Below are positions 1 to 8,984 of a stretch of DNA of 64,000 nt, in pieces. The stretch comes from Pseudomonadota bacterium. Its GTDB lineage: Bacteria > Desulfobacterota > Desulfobacteria > Desulfobacterales > JAHIVH01. A program made the position numbers and the translations under genes. The DNA lies in assembly GCA_018816735.1 (NCBI GenBank), contig JAHIVH010000120.1, forward strand, positions 16,266 through 80,265, given 5' to 3'. Below the pieces are notes generated by a model that worked only from the letters and a program-made list of their open reading frames with translations, searched no databases and was not told the DNA's origin. The first letter of the stretch is position 1; the number at the start of each line of letters is the position of its first letter.

Positions 1-1
1 G

Positions 2-928
2 ATGAGTAAAAATATTCTGAACCTTACAGCCATTATTACCGTCTTGACGATTATTCTGGGATTTATCATATCCATATTTAATACCAAAAGCATCAATGGC
101 TCCATTTCTCTTCTTATGAAGAAAACAGAAGAAATTGCAGAAGGCCGGTTTGAGGTTATCGAAAATATCAATGCGCCCAGAGAAATTCAGGAACTGGCCA
201 GCCATTTTAACAAAATGTGCATGCGCCTGAAGGAACTTGATACCATGAAGGCCGACTTTATCAGCCATGTTTCCCATGAATTGAGAACACCCATGACAGC
301 CATCAAGGAAGCGTCCAACATGCTCGGAAAGGGAATGTTCGTCAACCGGCCGGATAAACAGGCTGACCTCCTCAATCTGATTGAATCCGAATGCAAAAGG
401 CTTATCAAATCCGTTAACAGAATCCTTGACCTTTCAAGCATGGAAGGGAATATGATGGCATACCAGTTTAAAGAATCAGACCTTTCACAAATCGTCAGGA
501 ATGCCATCCTGAAATTATTTCCCCTTGTTCAGAAAAAAGATATTGATCTGGAACTGATTCCCCATCCGGCAATGCCTTTGATACGTCTTGATGAAGAGAG
601 GATTGGAGAGGTTATGGAGAATCTTCTTGGGAATGCAATCAAATTTACACCTTCAAATGGTGAAATCAAGCTCTCGATAGACCATGATACATTAAAAAAA
701 GAAATACGGGTCACGGTTTCGGATACAGGTTGCGGGATAGCCACCAAACATCTGGAGGATATTTTTGACAAATTCAAAAGAATAGATAATGGCATCGAAA
801 CCACAAGAGGTACAGGACTTGGATTATCGATTTCAAAGCATATCATTACGGCACACGGAGGAAAAATATGGGCGGAAAGCCACGAAATAAAAGGCACAAA
901 CGTTTTTTTTACATTACCGGTATCCTGA
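2..928 (+). CDS. Sensor histidine kinase (HAMP, HisKA, HATPase), 5' end cut by window
   Basis: H-box FISHVSHELRTPMTAIKEA, N-box ENLLGNAIKFTP, G boxes DTGCGIA and GTGLGLSISKHIITAHGGKIWAES; ORF starts at window edge. Confidence 0.93.
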   Translation: MSKNILNLTAIITVLTIILGFIISIFNTKSINGSISLLMKKTEEIAEGRFEVIENINAPREIQELASHFNKMCMRLKELDTMKADFISHVSHELRTPMTAIKEASNMLGKGMFVNRPDKQADLLNLIESECKRLIKSVNRILDLSSMEGNMMAYQFKESDLSQIVRNAILKLFPLVQKKDIDLELIPHPAMPLIRLDEERIGEVMENLLGNAIKFTPSNGEIKLSIDHDTLKKEIRVTVSDTGCGIATKHLEDIFDKFKRIDNGIETTRGTGLGLSISKHIITAHGGKIWAESHEIKGTNVFFTLPVS

Positions 929-1476
929 TTTTACTCAGCATCGGAAACGGATGTCAGAATACATCAATTGCCAATTTTCAGTCAGGATTGTTTAATAAAA
1001 AAGGATGGTTCCATTTATCAAAAGCAGAGGTATACATTCAGAAAGGAGAATTTGAAAAGGCGATTTCTCAAAATTACAAAAGCATTCTTTTATTGCCATA
1101 TGAGGCCATGTTTCAGAAAGGGGTGATTTATGCCCATCCGGACTGCCCGTTTAAGGATTACATAAAGGCCCATGACTATTTTGAGACAGTTATTCAAAAA
1201 AGAATTCATGTGGCCCCGGAAATATATAATAAATCGGTTGTTTTCAAGTCGCTTATTTATGATCTCCTTGATACACAAAAAAAATATCAGGATACGGCAC
1301 AGGAACTGCAAGGAGCAACTGATCAGGTTGCTTCACTGAATACACAGGTTTTAAATCTGAATTCGCATATAGCCAACCTCCAGGAAGAGATAAATAATTT
1401 GAAAAATCAGATTGAAAACCTGAAGGAAGTCGATCTGAATCTGGAAGAAAAAAAACTGGAACCATTATATAAATAA
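868..1476 (+). CDS. Membrane-anchored or lipoprotein-like coiled-coil protein (QseG-like position)
   Basis: N-terminal hydrophobic segment with Cys (ILILLSIGNGC), C-terminal heptad-rich coiled coil; GGAGG 6 nt before ATG; lies between a histidine kinase and a sigma54 response regulator. Confidence 0.75.
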   Translation: MGGKPRNKRHKRFFYITGILILLSIGNGCQNTSIANFQSGLFNKKGWFHLSKAEVYIQKGEFEKAISQNYKSILLLPYEAMFQKGVIYAHPDCPFKDYIKAHDYFETVIQKRIHVAPEIYNKSVVFKSLIYDLLDTQKKYQDTAQELQGATDQVASLNTQVLNLNSHIANLQEEINNLKNQIENLKEVDLNLEEKKLEPLYK

Positions 1477-1515
1477 TTGAAACGAGATAATTGAAGAACA
1501 CAGGGATGTAGAAAA

Positions 1516-2892
1516 GTGAACAGGATTCTTATTGTTGATGATGACCCTGCCATCTTGAAAGTATTGAAGGTGCGCCTTGAGGCAGATGGCTATCTGGTGA
1601 CCGAAAAACAGAATGCAGACGAAGCGCTTTTTGCAAGCAAAAAAGAAATGTTTGACATGGCACTCCTCGACTATAAGCTGAATGGCGAAAGCGGGATTGA
1701 ATTGATGGAAAAGCTTCTTAAAACGAATGCTGAAATGCCGATTATTATTCTTACTGCTTATGGTACGATTGAGACAGCTGTTGAGGCCATGAAAAAAGGG
1801 GCATACAGTTACCTGACCAAACCCTTTGATGATACAGAACTTATTCTCCAGGTCAATCATTGTCTTGAAAAAAGCAAGCTTGCTAAAGAAGTTAAAAAAC
1901 TGCGGCGTATGGTAAATGACCAGTTCGGTTTTGAAAATATTATCGGAAAAGAGGGCAAAATGAAAAAAGTCCTCGAGCAGGTCTCCCAGGCTGCCTCGAC
2001 AGATTCAACCGTCTATATTGAAGGCGAAAGCGGAACAGGAAAAGAGTTGATCGCCAAAACGCTTCACGTGTCCAGTTCACGGAAAAACGGCCCCTTTATT
2101 GCCATCAACTGCGGTGCCATTCCTGAAAATCTTTTTGAAAGCGAACTTTTCGGTTATGAAAAAGGTGCTTTCACGGGCGCTGCAAAGAGTAAAAAAGGGT
2201 ATTTTTCTCTTGCCAATGACGGGACATTTTTTTTAGATGAAATTTCTGAAATGCCGGTTTCCACACAGGTGAAGCTATTAAGGGTTCTCCAGGAAAATGA
2301 ATTCTACCCTTTGGGTGGAAACACAAAAATTAAATTAAGCGCGAGAATCATTGCCGCATCAAACACAAACCTGACTGAAGAAGTATCAAAGGGCCATTTC
2401 AGGGAAGATTTGTTTTACAGGATTCATGTCATCCCCATCAAGTTGCCGCCTCTCAGAGAAAGGCGGGAGAGTATTCCTCTGCTTGCAGAACATTTTATAA
2501 AAGATTTTAATAAAACCATGCAAAAAAATATCAAAGGTATCTCTTCCCAGGGGATGACCAAGCTTCTAAACTATACCTGGCCTGGAAATGTGAGAGAACT
2601 CAAAAATGTTATTGAATATTCAGTGGCCATGTCACAATCTGATTTTATACCGGAAGACCTTCTCCTGACCACACAAAAATTTGAAAAAAAAGATGCCCAA
2701 AATGAGTCAGATAACCTGAAACCCTTAAAAGAGGCAAAACAGGATTTTGAAAAGGAATATCTGACACAACTTTTGAAACTTTCCAAAGGGAATATCAGTC
2801 AAGCCTCCAAGCTTGCGGGCAAATACAGGGCCGATTTTTATGAGCTATTGAAAAAACATGCATTGAAGGCTGATGATTTCAGAGCCAATTGA
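1516..2892 (+). CDS. Sigma54-dependent response regulator (REC, AAA+, Fis-like)
   Basis: REC domain with MALLDYKL; Walker A GESGTGKE; GAFTGA sigma54-contact motif; ANDGTFFLDEI; C-terminal Fis-like HTH. Confidence 0.96.
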   Translation: MNRILIVDDDPAILKVLKVRLEADGYLVTEKQNADEALFASKKEMFDMALLDYKLNGESGIELMEKLLKTNAEMPIIILTAYGTIETAVEAMKKGAYSYLTKPFDDTELILQVNHCLEKSKLAKEVKKLRRMVNDQFGFENIIGKEGKMKKVLEQVSQAASTDSTVYIEGESGTGKELIAKTLHVSSSRKNGPFIAINCGAIPENLFESELFGYEKGAFTGAAKSKKGYFSLANDGTFFLDEISEMPVSTQVKLLRVLQENEFYPLGGNTKIKLSARIIAASNTNLTEEVSKGHFREDLFYRIHVIPIKLPPLRERRESIPLLAEHFIKDFNKTMQKNIKGISSQGMTKLLNYTWPGNVRELKNVIEYSVAMSQSDFIPEDLLLTTQKFEKKDAQNESDNLKPLKEAKQDFEKEYLTQLLKLSKGNISQASKLAGKYRADFYELLKKHALKADDFRAN

Positions 2893-3293
2893 CAATGCCC
2901 TTGAAGGCGTTTCCATACATGGGATTTTTTTTATGAAAATCCTTAAAACAACCTGTCATTATTAAAATAGCCCTGACTGGATATTGCCTGTGGCATGTAT
3001 TTGGGCACTCCTTGTGAAGGAAATTCCCTTCACATCTTTATTGCATCTAAAAACAGCATGTTGGAAAGCAACAGGCAAAAGGCACATCTGAGGCTGTAGG
3101 TATTGGCCTTCATTTAAACCATATGGACGAATGGTAATAAGAAAGGATGATTTTAAATAAATAATAATAAAATTGAGTATATATAAAATATTCCCGGCTC
3201 ATGGCACAGGATGTGAATTACTATAAATCGCTAATTTATCCCCCCCACCCTGTGTTTTGCCGGAGTGATACCTGTCATTCCCGGTAATTTTCA

Positions 3294-3347
3294 GGTTGAG
3301 CTGAGTTCTCACCCTTTAAGAACGCCTTCTTAATGCTCAGCTCAACC
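3294..3347. terminator. Long-loop inverted repeat between convergent genes
   Basis: GGTTGAGCTGAG ... CTCAGCTCAACC perfect 12-bp arms, followed by CGTTTTATT. Confidence 0.55.
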
Positions 3348-3360
3348 CGTTTTATTCAAA

Positions 3361-4845
3361 TTATCCTGTAGCAACTGCTGTGATAGGCATTCCCATTAAT
3401 GGCCAGATAACAAGCACAAAAATACCTGTGACAACAAGGAGAAGAATGCTTGCCGGAATACCGTACAAGAAAAATTCTCCAGGTGTAAACTGTTTTGAAT
3501 CATACGCAATGGCATTTGGCGCAGCACCTACAAGCAGAAGGAAGGGCATACCTGCTGCAACCAGGGATGCGAATAAAATCACTTCCTGCGCAACTCCCAG
3601 ATACGGACAAAGGAGCAATGCAACCGGTAGAACGATGGCAATTGCCGCCACGTTCATGATAAAGTTGGTCATCATAAGTACAAAAAAGGTGATGGCAATA
3701 ACAAATATAAACCAGTGGGCATTCTGGAAGAGCGTAATGAAATTTACCGCCATCCATTTGGCTGCGCCAGTGTCGTAGAGACAGATACCAATACTCATTG
3801 CACCTGCGAAAAGCAGAATGATATTCCAGGGAATGGCTTCAAGATCATCAAGATCAAGAATGTTTACGATAAAGAAAAGAATCGTTGAGACCAGGATAAC
3901 CGCTGTTTTATGGAACGGTTTTAAAATCGGGAAAAACTGCCTTGAGGCAAGAAAGAAAATACATGCGCCGATGATAATGGCTGCTATAATTTCCTGTTTG
4001 GATATGGGCCCCTGTTCTTCAGCCAGTTTCTTCGCTTTTTCCCTCAAACCGGGAATAACCTTTTTTTCAGGTTTCAGCATAACCATGAACAAGCCCCAGA
4101 GGAGAAATACCATTGTCCATCCAATGGGGGCCATGTAATAGGACAGCTCGAAAAAGGAGACGGTTTTTCCGGCCACTTCATTGAAAAAACCCACGGCAAC
4201 AGCACCACGGGCAGCCCCGAGAAGTGTGATGATACTTCCGGCACCTGCCACATAAGCCATTCCGATAAAAAGGCCTTTTCCGAATTTGGTGGGTTTGTTG
4301 CCTTCACCATAAAGCTCATTAACGACAAGGAGCAAGGGGTATATCGTGGCAGCAACCGCTGTGTGGGCCATAATGTGGGTCAGGAGTGCGGTCACTACAA
4401 AGCACCCCAGGTAGATCATACTTGTTCGCTCGCCCACAATATTCAGCATTTTATAGGCCAGGCGTTGTGTCAAGCCTGTTTTGGTGAATACGAGTCCGAT
4501 GACAATGGAACCAAAAATAAACATAACGGATGGGTCCATAAAATCATGGAAAGCATCTTCTGCTGATCGAATCAGGAAAAGTACTTGCAGGACCCCAATC
4601 AGGATACTTGTAACCCCTATGGGGACAACTTCGAACACCCACCATATACCTGCCAGGCAGAAAACAGCAATCGCCCCCTTTGCCTGGGGCGTGAGGGAAA
4701 ACTTTTCACCCATGGGGTCCACAGCATCTCCCCATTGCGGTGAATAATAAATAAGTGCAAAGAGGAAAATTCCCAAAAACATAAAACCAAATCTTTTCCA
4801 GTCTATTCCGGATTCAGTTGATATTGATAACGCATCTGTAGTCAT
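3361..4845 (-). CDS. SLC13/DASS family sodium:anion symporter
   Basis: Multi-TM protein with conserved DASS features (FIMNVAAIAIVLPVA, GAAPNAIAYDSKQF); ATG at 4845 preceded by GAGGAG; ORF extends to 4896. Confidence 0.88.
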   Translation of the reverse strand: MTTDALSISTESGIDWKRFGFMFLGIFLFALIYYSPQWGDAVDPMGEKFSLTPQAKGAIAVFCLAGIWWVFEVVPIGVTSILIGVLQVLFLIRSAEDAFHDFMDPSVMFIFGSIVIGLVFTKTGLTQRLAYKMLNIVGERTSMIYLGCFVVTALLTHIMAHTAVAATIYPLLLVVNELYGEGNKPTKFGKGLFIGMAYVAGAGSIITLLGAARGAVAVGFFNEVAGKTVSFFELSYYMAPIGWTMVFLLWGLFMVMLKPEKKVIPGLREKAKKLAEEQGPISKQEIIAAIIIGACIFFLASRQFFPILKPFHKTAVILVSTILFFIVNILDLDDLEAIPWNIILLFAGAMSIGICLYDTGAAKWMAVNFITLFQNAHWFIFVIAITFFVLMMTNFIMNVAAIAIVLPVALLLCPYLGVAQEVILFASLVAAGMPFLLLVGAAPNAIAYDSKQFTPGEFFLYGIPASILLLVVTGIFVLVIWPLMGMPITAVATG

Positions 4846-4889
4846 TTTTTTTACACTCCTCGAATATTTGCAAGCGCTCTCTAAAGAGG

Positions 4890-5330
4890 TTACCAACCTT
4901 TATGCGCCACAATTTTTGAAATTTCAGCCTGACGAATTCGCTCATCGTGCTCTGCCTTTATCGTTTTTGCCGCATGTATTTTTTCTGCCAGATCATCCGC
5001 AGACGCAGGCTTTAATAAAAAGTCATACGCTCCCAGTTTCATTCCTTCTATGGCATTTTCAACTGTTGCCGCCCCTGTCAGCATGATGACCTGTAGGAGC
5101 GGATTAATGTCCTTGATCTGCCTCAGGGCCTCAGTCCCTGTCATTTCAGGCATCATCACGTCAAGAACGATAACATCGAAGTCGACTTTACCAATGATTT
5201 CAAGTGCTTTTTTGCCTGAATAGGCTATGGTCACATTGAAATCCCTGATTTTGAGCCGCTCCCCCATTGCATCGACAAAATCTTTTTCATCATCAACTAG
5301 TAAAACTTTTGTTTTCATCTGATCCTCCAT
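4890..5330 (-). CDS. Single-domain response regulator (REC)
   Basis: VLLVDDEKDF, VIVLDVMMPEMTG, MLTGAATVENAIEGMKLGAYDFLLKP. Confidence 0.92.
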   Translation of the reverse strand: MEDQMKTKVLLVDDEKDFVDAMGERLKIRDFNVTIAYSGKKALEIIGKVDFDVIVLDVMMPEMTGTEALRQIKDINPLLQVIMLTGAATVENAIEGMKLGAYDFLLKPASADDLAEKIHAAKTIKAEHDERIRQAEISKIVAHKGW

Positions 5331-5555
5331 TTAATTTTTTTATTTATTCTGTCGGAGGCTTTAAACGGATCTTGTTTTAAAGCTCCGGCTCTTATCGCAA
5401 TTCATTGAGAATAAATGGACTATCATATGGATTTATAGAAAACAATATGGAACTGATTGATGGTGGAAAATGTGCACACCTGACCGGAGAGTTTGCACTT
5501 CCTTTTAATCAAAATTCAGGTAGGCAGGGGATGGTTGAACCGGAAATTTTTATCA

Positions 5556-6212
5556 TCAGGTATTGAAACGTAAAATGATACCATGGGTATCCTTGTCTGC
5601 AGTGGCGCATCCATTGATCCTTTTTAAGGTGTCTTGAAGGCAGGCCCACTGTTCTGAGACTTGTATTCTGTTTGGCAGATCCGCATCCGGGGATTTATCC
5701 TTGCAGATGATTTTTACTTCAACCGTCTGATCTGATTTTTCCGGTGTAATTTGCATGCTGCTTCCGGATGAAAGCTGGCTCATCAAGGTGTCTATCGCAG
5801 ATAAAAGGGCAATCTCAAATTTGACCGCACTTGTTTTGAGGGTTGCCGGAACATCCGGTTTGTCCACGTGAATAGTTATATTGCAATTTTTTAATTTTCG
5901 ATGGATCAGTTTGATAATCATGTGGCTTGTTTGAAAAATATCCACATCCTTTTCATCATGATCCGGCGTGTGGGCGAATTCATTGAGGCTTGACGTCAGT
6001 TCCGATCCTCTTACGGTTTGACCCTTGATGGTGGAAAGGCATTTTTGAAATTTTTCAATGAACGGGAGCTCAGCGCCTTTATTCATAAGAAGAATATCCT
6101 CCATGAGCCCTCCGGTTTCCTTGATAATGGCAAAGATATTCTGAAGGTCATGGGTAACGCCTGCAGTGACCTTACCAAAAAAACGGGTTTCATCGGATAT
6201 TTTTTCTGTCAC
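5556..6212 (-). CDS. Histidine kinase-like protein with degenerate ATPase domain
   Basis: DHp-like GVTHDLQNIFAIIKE; no recognisable N, G1 or G2 boxes in the 218 aa. Confidence 0.7.
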   Translation of the reverse strand: MTEKISDETRFFGKVTAGVTHDLQNIFAIIKETGGLMEDILLMNKGAELPFIEKFQKCLSTIKGQTVRGSELTSSLNEFAHTPDHDEKDVDIFQTSHMIIKLIHRKLKNCNITIHVDKPDVPATLKTSAVKFEIALLSAIDTLMSQLSSGSSMQITPEKSDQTVEVKIICKDKSPDADLPNRIQVSEQWACLQDTLKRINGCATADKDTHGIILRFNT

Positions 6213-6226
6213 GGGGCATCTCCCTT

Positions 6227-6592
6227 TTATTTGTGTATGGCACCTAAGACTTTTTCAATGAATTCATCAATTTTCAGCGGTTTTATCAGATAATCATGCG
6301 CACCCATTTTTTTGCCTTCTTCACCATCTTTTGTCGAGCCCTGACCTGTTAAAAGGATCACCGGCAGATCTTTTTTGATTTTTTTAATGCTTTTTAATGT
6401 TTCAATGCCGCTTAAACCCGGCATTTTCAAATCAAGTATCACCACATCAAACTCTTTATCCTTCACCAGCTTAATTCCTTTTTCGCCATCACTTGCCAGT
6501 TCAGTTTCAAAGCCTCTTATTTCAAGCCTTTCCGCAAGTGTTTCCGAAAAATCTGTCTCATCATCTATCAGTAATATTCTGGTTCCTTTCAT
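6227..6592 (-). CDS. Single-domain response regulator (REC)
   Basis: ILLIDDETDFSETLAERL, VVILDLKMPGLSGIE, LLTGQGSTKDGEEGKKMGAHDYLIKPL. Confidence 0.93.
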   Translation of the reverse strand: MKGTRILLIDDETDFSETLAERLEIRGFETELASDGEKGIKLVKDKEFDVVILDLKMPGLSGIETLKSIKKIKKDLPVILLTGQGSTKDGEEGKKMGAHDYLIKPLKIDEFIEKVLGAIHK

Positions 6593-6922
6593 GTTCAGAT
6601 CTCCAATTTTTTTCTGGTATCCTTAATGATAAATATCTTGAAAAGGTGTGTTTTATTCCTATGCAATCTGATTCTAAACGATTTATTTCTGTAACATAAT
6701 GCAATCCTGTTGTACATTGATTTGTTTGAAAGAAAAAGAGTTGGCCAGACAGGCCATATATGGTAATTTATCGAATTTTATCGGCATATTGTATTTGCAC
6801 TGAGTCCGCGTTGATGCTATTGTGATAAGCAAATCAATTTCAACATGTGTTTTCAGAATTGGGTAAAACATGCAAGTCGCATAAGAAAAAAACGTTATTA
6901 CGGTAATTTATCAGGAAAGCCT

Positions 6923-7393
6923 ATGAGAATATGGAAACTGATTGAAACAAAAGATATTTTTTTAAACATGACGATTCCTGACAAGGATGCGATCATTCGC
7001 TATATAGCAGAAACCTGCAAAAACCATGGCATTGTTGCGGATCAGGAATTGCTTTATCAAGGCCTTCAGCAGCGGGAACAGACCATGAGCACCGGTATCG
7101 GGAACGGAATTGCCATTCCCCATACGACCAATCCGGAAGCCAGCCAACCAACGGTGATATTTATTCATCTAAAGAAACCTGTTGATTTCGAATCGATCGA
7201 TAACCGCCCTGTGGATATTATCGTCGCGATTGTTATACCAGATGAACAAATCAACCTGCATCTTCAGATACTGGCCCGCATTTCAAGACTGTGCAGCAAA
7301 CCGGATTTTCTTGAATCCATAAGATGTGCCAACAGTCCGGAATCTCTCCATGATATCATCAGGGAAATGGAAGAAAAGCTGGTTAATTATTAG
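6923..7393 (+). CDS. PTS fructose-type EIIA (PtsN-like)
   Basis: REQTMSTGIGNGIAIPHTTNPEA active-site region; ATG 6923 (MRIWKLIE) after CAGGAAAG; ORF extends upstream to 6845. Confidence 0.88.
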   Translation: MRIWKLIETKDIFLNMTIPDKDAIIRYIAETCKNHGIVADQELLYQGLQQREQTMSTGIGNGIAIPHTTNPEASQPTVIFIHLKKPVDFESIDNRPVDIIVAIVIPDEQINLHLQILARISRLCSKPDFLESIRCANSPESLHDIIREMEEKLVNY

Positions 7394-7416
7394 AAACTGA
7401 AAAGTGGAAAATAGTC

Positions 7417-7752
7417 GTGTACCTATTGTTTACAGTGCTAAATAATGAAGACCTTTTAGATACCATCCTTACCGGATGGATCGACATGGGCATTACGGAT
7501 TCAACAGTAATAGAAACCACCGATGCTCTCCAGCTTATCAGTCATCATATTCCAATTTTTGCGGGATTCAGAATTCTTACAAGCGGTGGTGTTCGGCACA
7601 ACAAAACGCTTATGACTGTTATTGACGATGAATTCCTTGTTGACGGTGCCATAGATTATCTGAAAAAGGTATGCCAGGAAACGGGGAAGACCAATCAGGG
7701 AAAATATTTTGTTGTACCGCTTTCAAAATCAGGTCTTTTAGGACGGCTGTGA
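7417..7752 (+). CDS. P-II-like small regulatory protein (putative)
   Basis: 111 aa, alternating beta/alpha pattern resembling P-II/CutA fold; follows PTS-IIA gene; start codon GTG. Confidence 0.5.
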   Translation: MYLLFTVLNNEDLLDTILTGWIDMGITDSTVIETTDALQLISHHIPIFAGFRILTSGGVRHNKTLMTVIDDEFLVDGAIDYLKKVCQETGKTNQGKYFVVPLSKSGLLGRL

Positions 7753-7753
7753 G

Positions 7754-8965
7754 TCAGGCATCAGACCGGATTGCCTGTTCTCTGAACAGGCGGTGAATCA
7801 GGTTGGTACTGATTAGGTCATTGATGACAATGGTAAAAAGAGCTACCGATACAATTGTTTGGGATATCCCCCAGGGAAACCCCTGTTGAAAATCAAAAAT
7901 AATGGCCAGAGACAGTCCGCCCTGATCAAGCAGGCCGAACCCAATCGATTTCGGCTGGGTTTTAAATTTGGGTATGATCCATGTGATCAGGATGCCGCCT
8001 GAAAACTTCGCTGCCATACGGAAAAAAAAGTAACCTGAAGCCATGAGCAATACCCATGAGTTAATGATGGTCCAGCTTGCACCTAAAAATACACAGAGCA
8101 GAAGGTATAAGGGTTTTTCGATACTCATGAGCAGGTTGAAAATTTTTTCTTTTTCCATGGAAATGTTGACCAGAGCGAAACCGAATATGAAATTGATGAC
8201 AAGTGGTGAAAAATGAAGCATGGACGCTGCCCCACTGGTAAGGATGGCCATGCCAACGATGGCGATTGACAGCTCATCGGTATTCAGGCGCTGGGCCAGA
8301 AAAAAATTATAAAGAAGCAGCAAAAAAATCAATGCGGCAACAATGATCGTCAATTCAACTGTGAATCGGGATGTCATGAAGACATCTGCCACAATCGGAT
8401 GTCTGAAAAAATAGGCAAAACTCAAAATGGAAAGCGCAATGCCCGAGTCGATGCTGGACATGAATCTTAAAAGCCTTATCATATCGTGACGTCTTGAAAT
8501 CGTATCTCTTGCCAAAAGCGCTATCCCTGTGGGGGCGCTGCATACTGCAGCAGCAGCCATCATCAGTGTGATGGCCGGCAGTTTCTGATTATTATCCCTG
8601 ATAAGAAAAGAGAGCATGAAAAACACGGCAGGGATGACATAAATGAATGTCAGTGCCGCCTCAATGAAAGTGGCCTGAAAAAAATGGCGGGGAAATCGCC
8701 TGAGTTTGGCCATTTCAAACTGAAAACCAAAAAGAAGGCCAATCCATCCCAGAACAAGTGCCATGAGCGGTTCAAGGCCTTTTAAGGTGTTGATGTCGAG
8801 AAGGTTCAGAAAATTGGGGCCTAAAAGTAACCCCAGGAAAAGAAATTCGATGCCTGTAAGATAAAATTTTCTGGAAAAAAGCGGCATTTTAAATCCCCTG
8901 AACGTCAGGTGATAACCACTCATGGCCAGAAAAATAATGATCAGGAATACAAAGAAAAATTTCAT
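7754..8965 (-). CDS. Cation:proton antiporter (CPA2/NhaK-like), membrane domain only
   Basis: About 12 hydrophobic segments, GLLLGPNFL and FGFALVNISMEKEK, GLLDQGGLSLAIIFDF; no TrkA-N domain. Confidence 0.8.
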   Translation of the reverse strand: MKFFFVFLIIIFLAMSGYHLTFRGFKMPLFSRKFYLTGIEFLFLGLLLGPNFLNLLDINTLKGLEPLMALVLGWIGLLFGFQFEMAKLRRFPRHFFQATFIEAALTFIYVIPAVFFMLSFLIRDNNQKLPAITLMMAAAAVCSAPTGIALLARDTISRRHDMIRLLRFMSSIDSGIALSILSFAYFFRHPIVADVFMTSRFTVELTIIVAALIFLLLLYNFFLAQRLNTDELSIAIVGMAILTSGAASMLHFSPLVINFIFGFALVNISMEKEKIFNLLMSIEKPLYLLLCVFLGASWTIINSWVLLMASGYFFFRMAAKFSGGILITWIIPKFKTQPKSIGFGLLDQGGLSLAIIFDFQQGFPWGISQTIVSVALFTIVINDLISTNLIHRLFREQAIRSDA

Positions 8966-8984
8966 ATATGTCTTTCTTTGAAGG

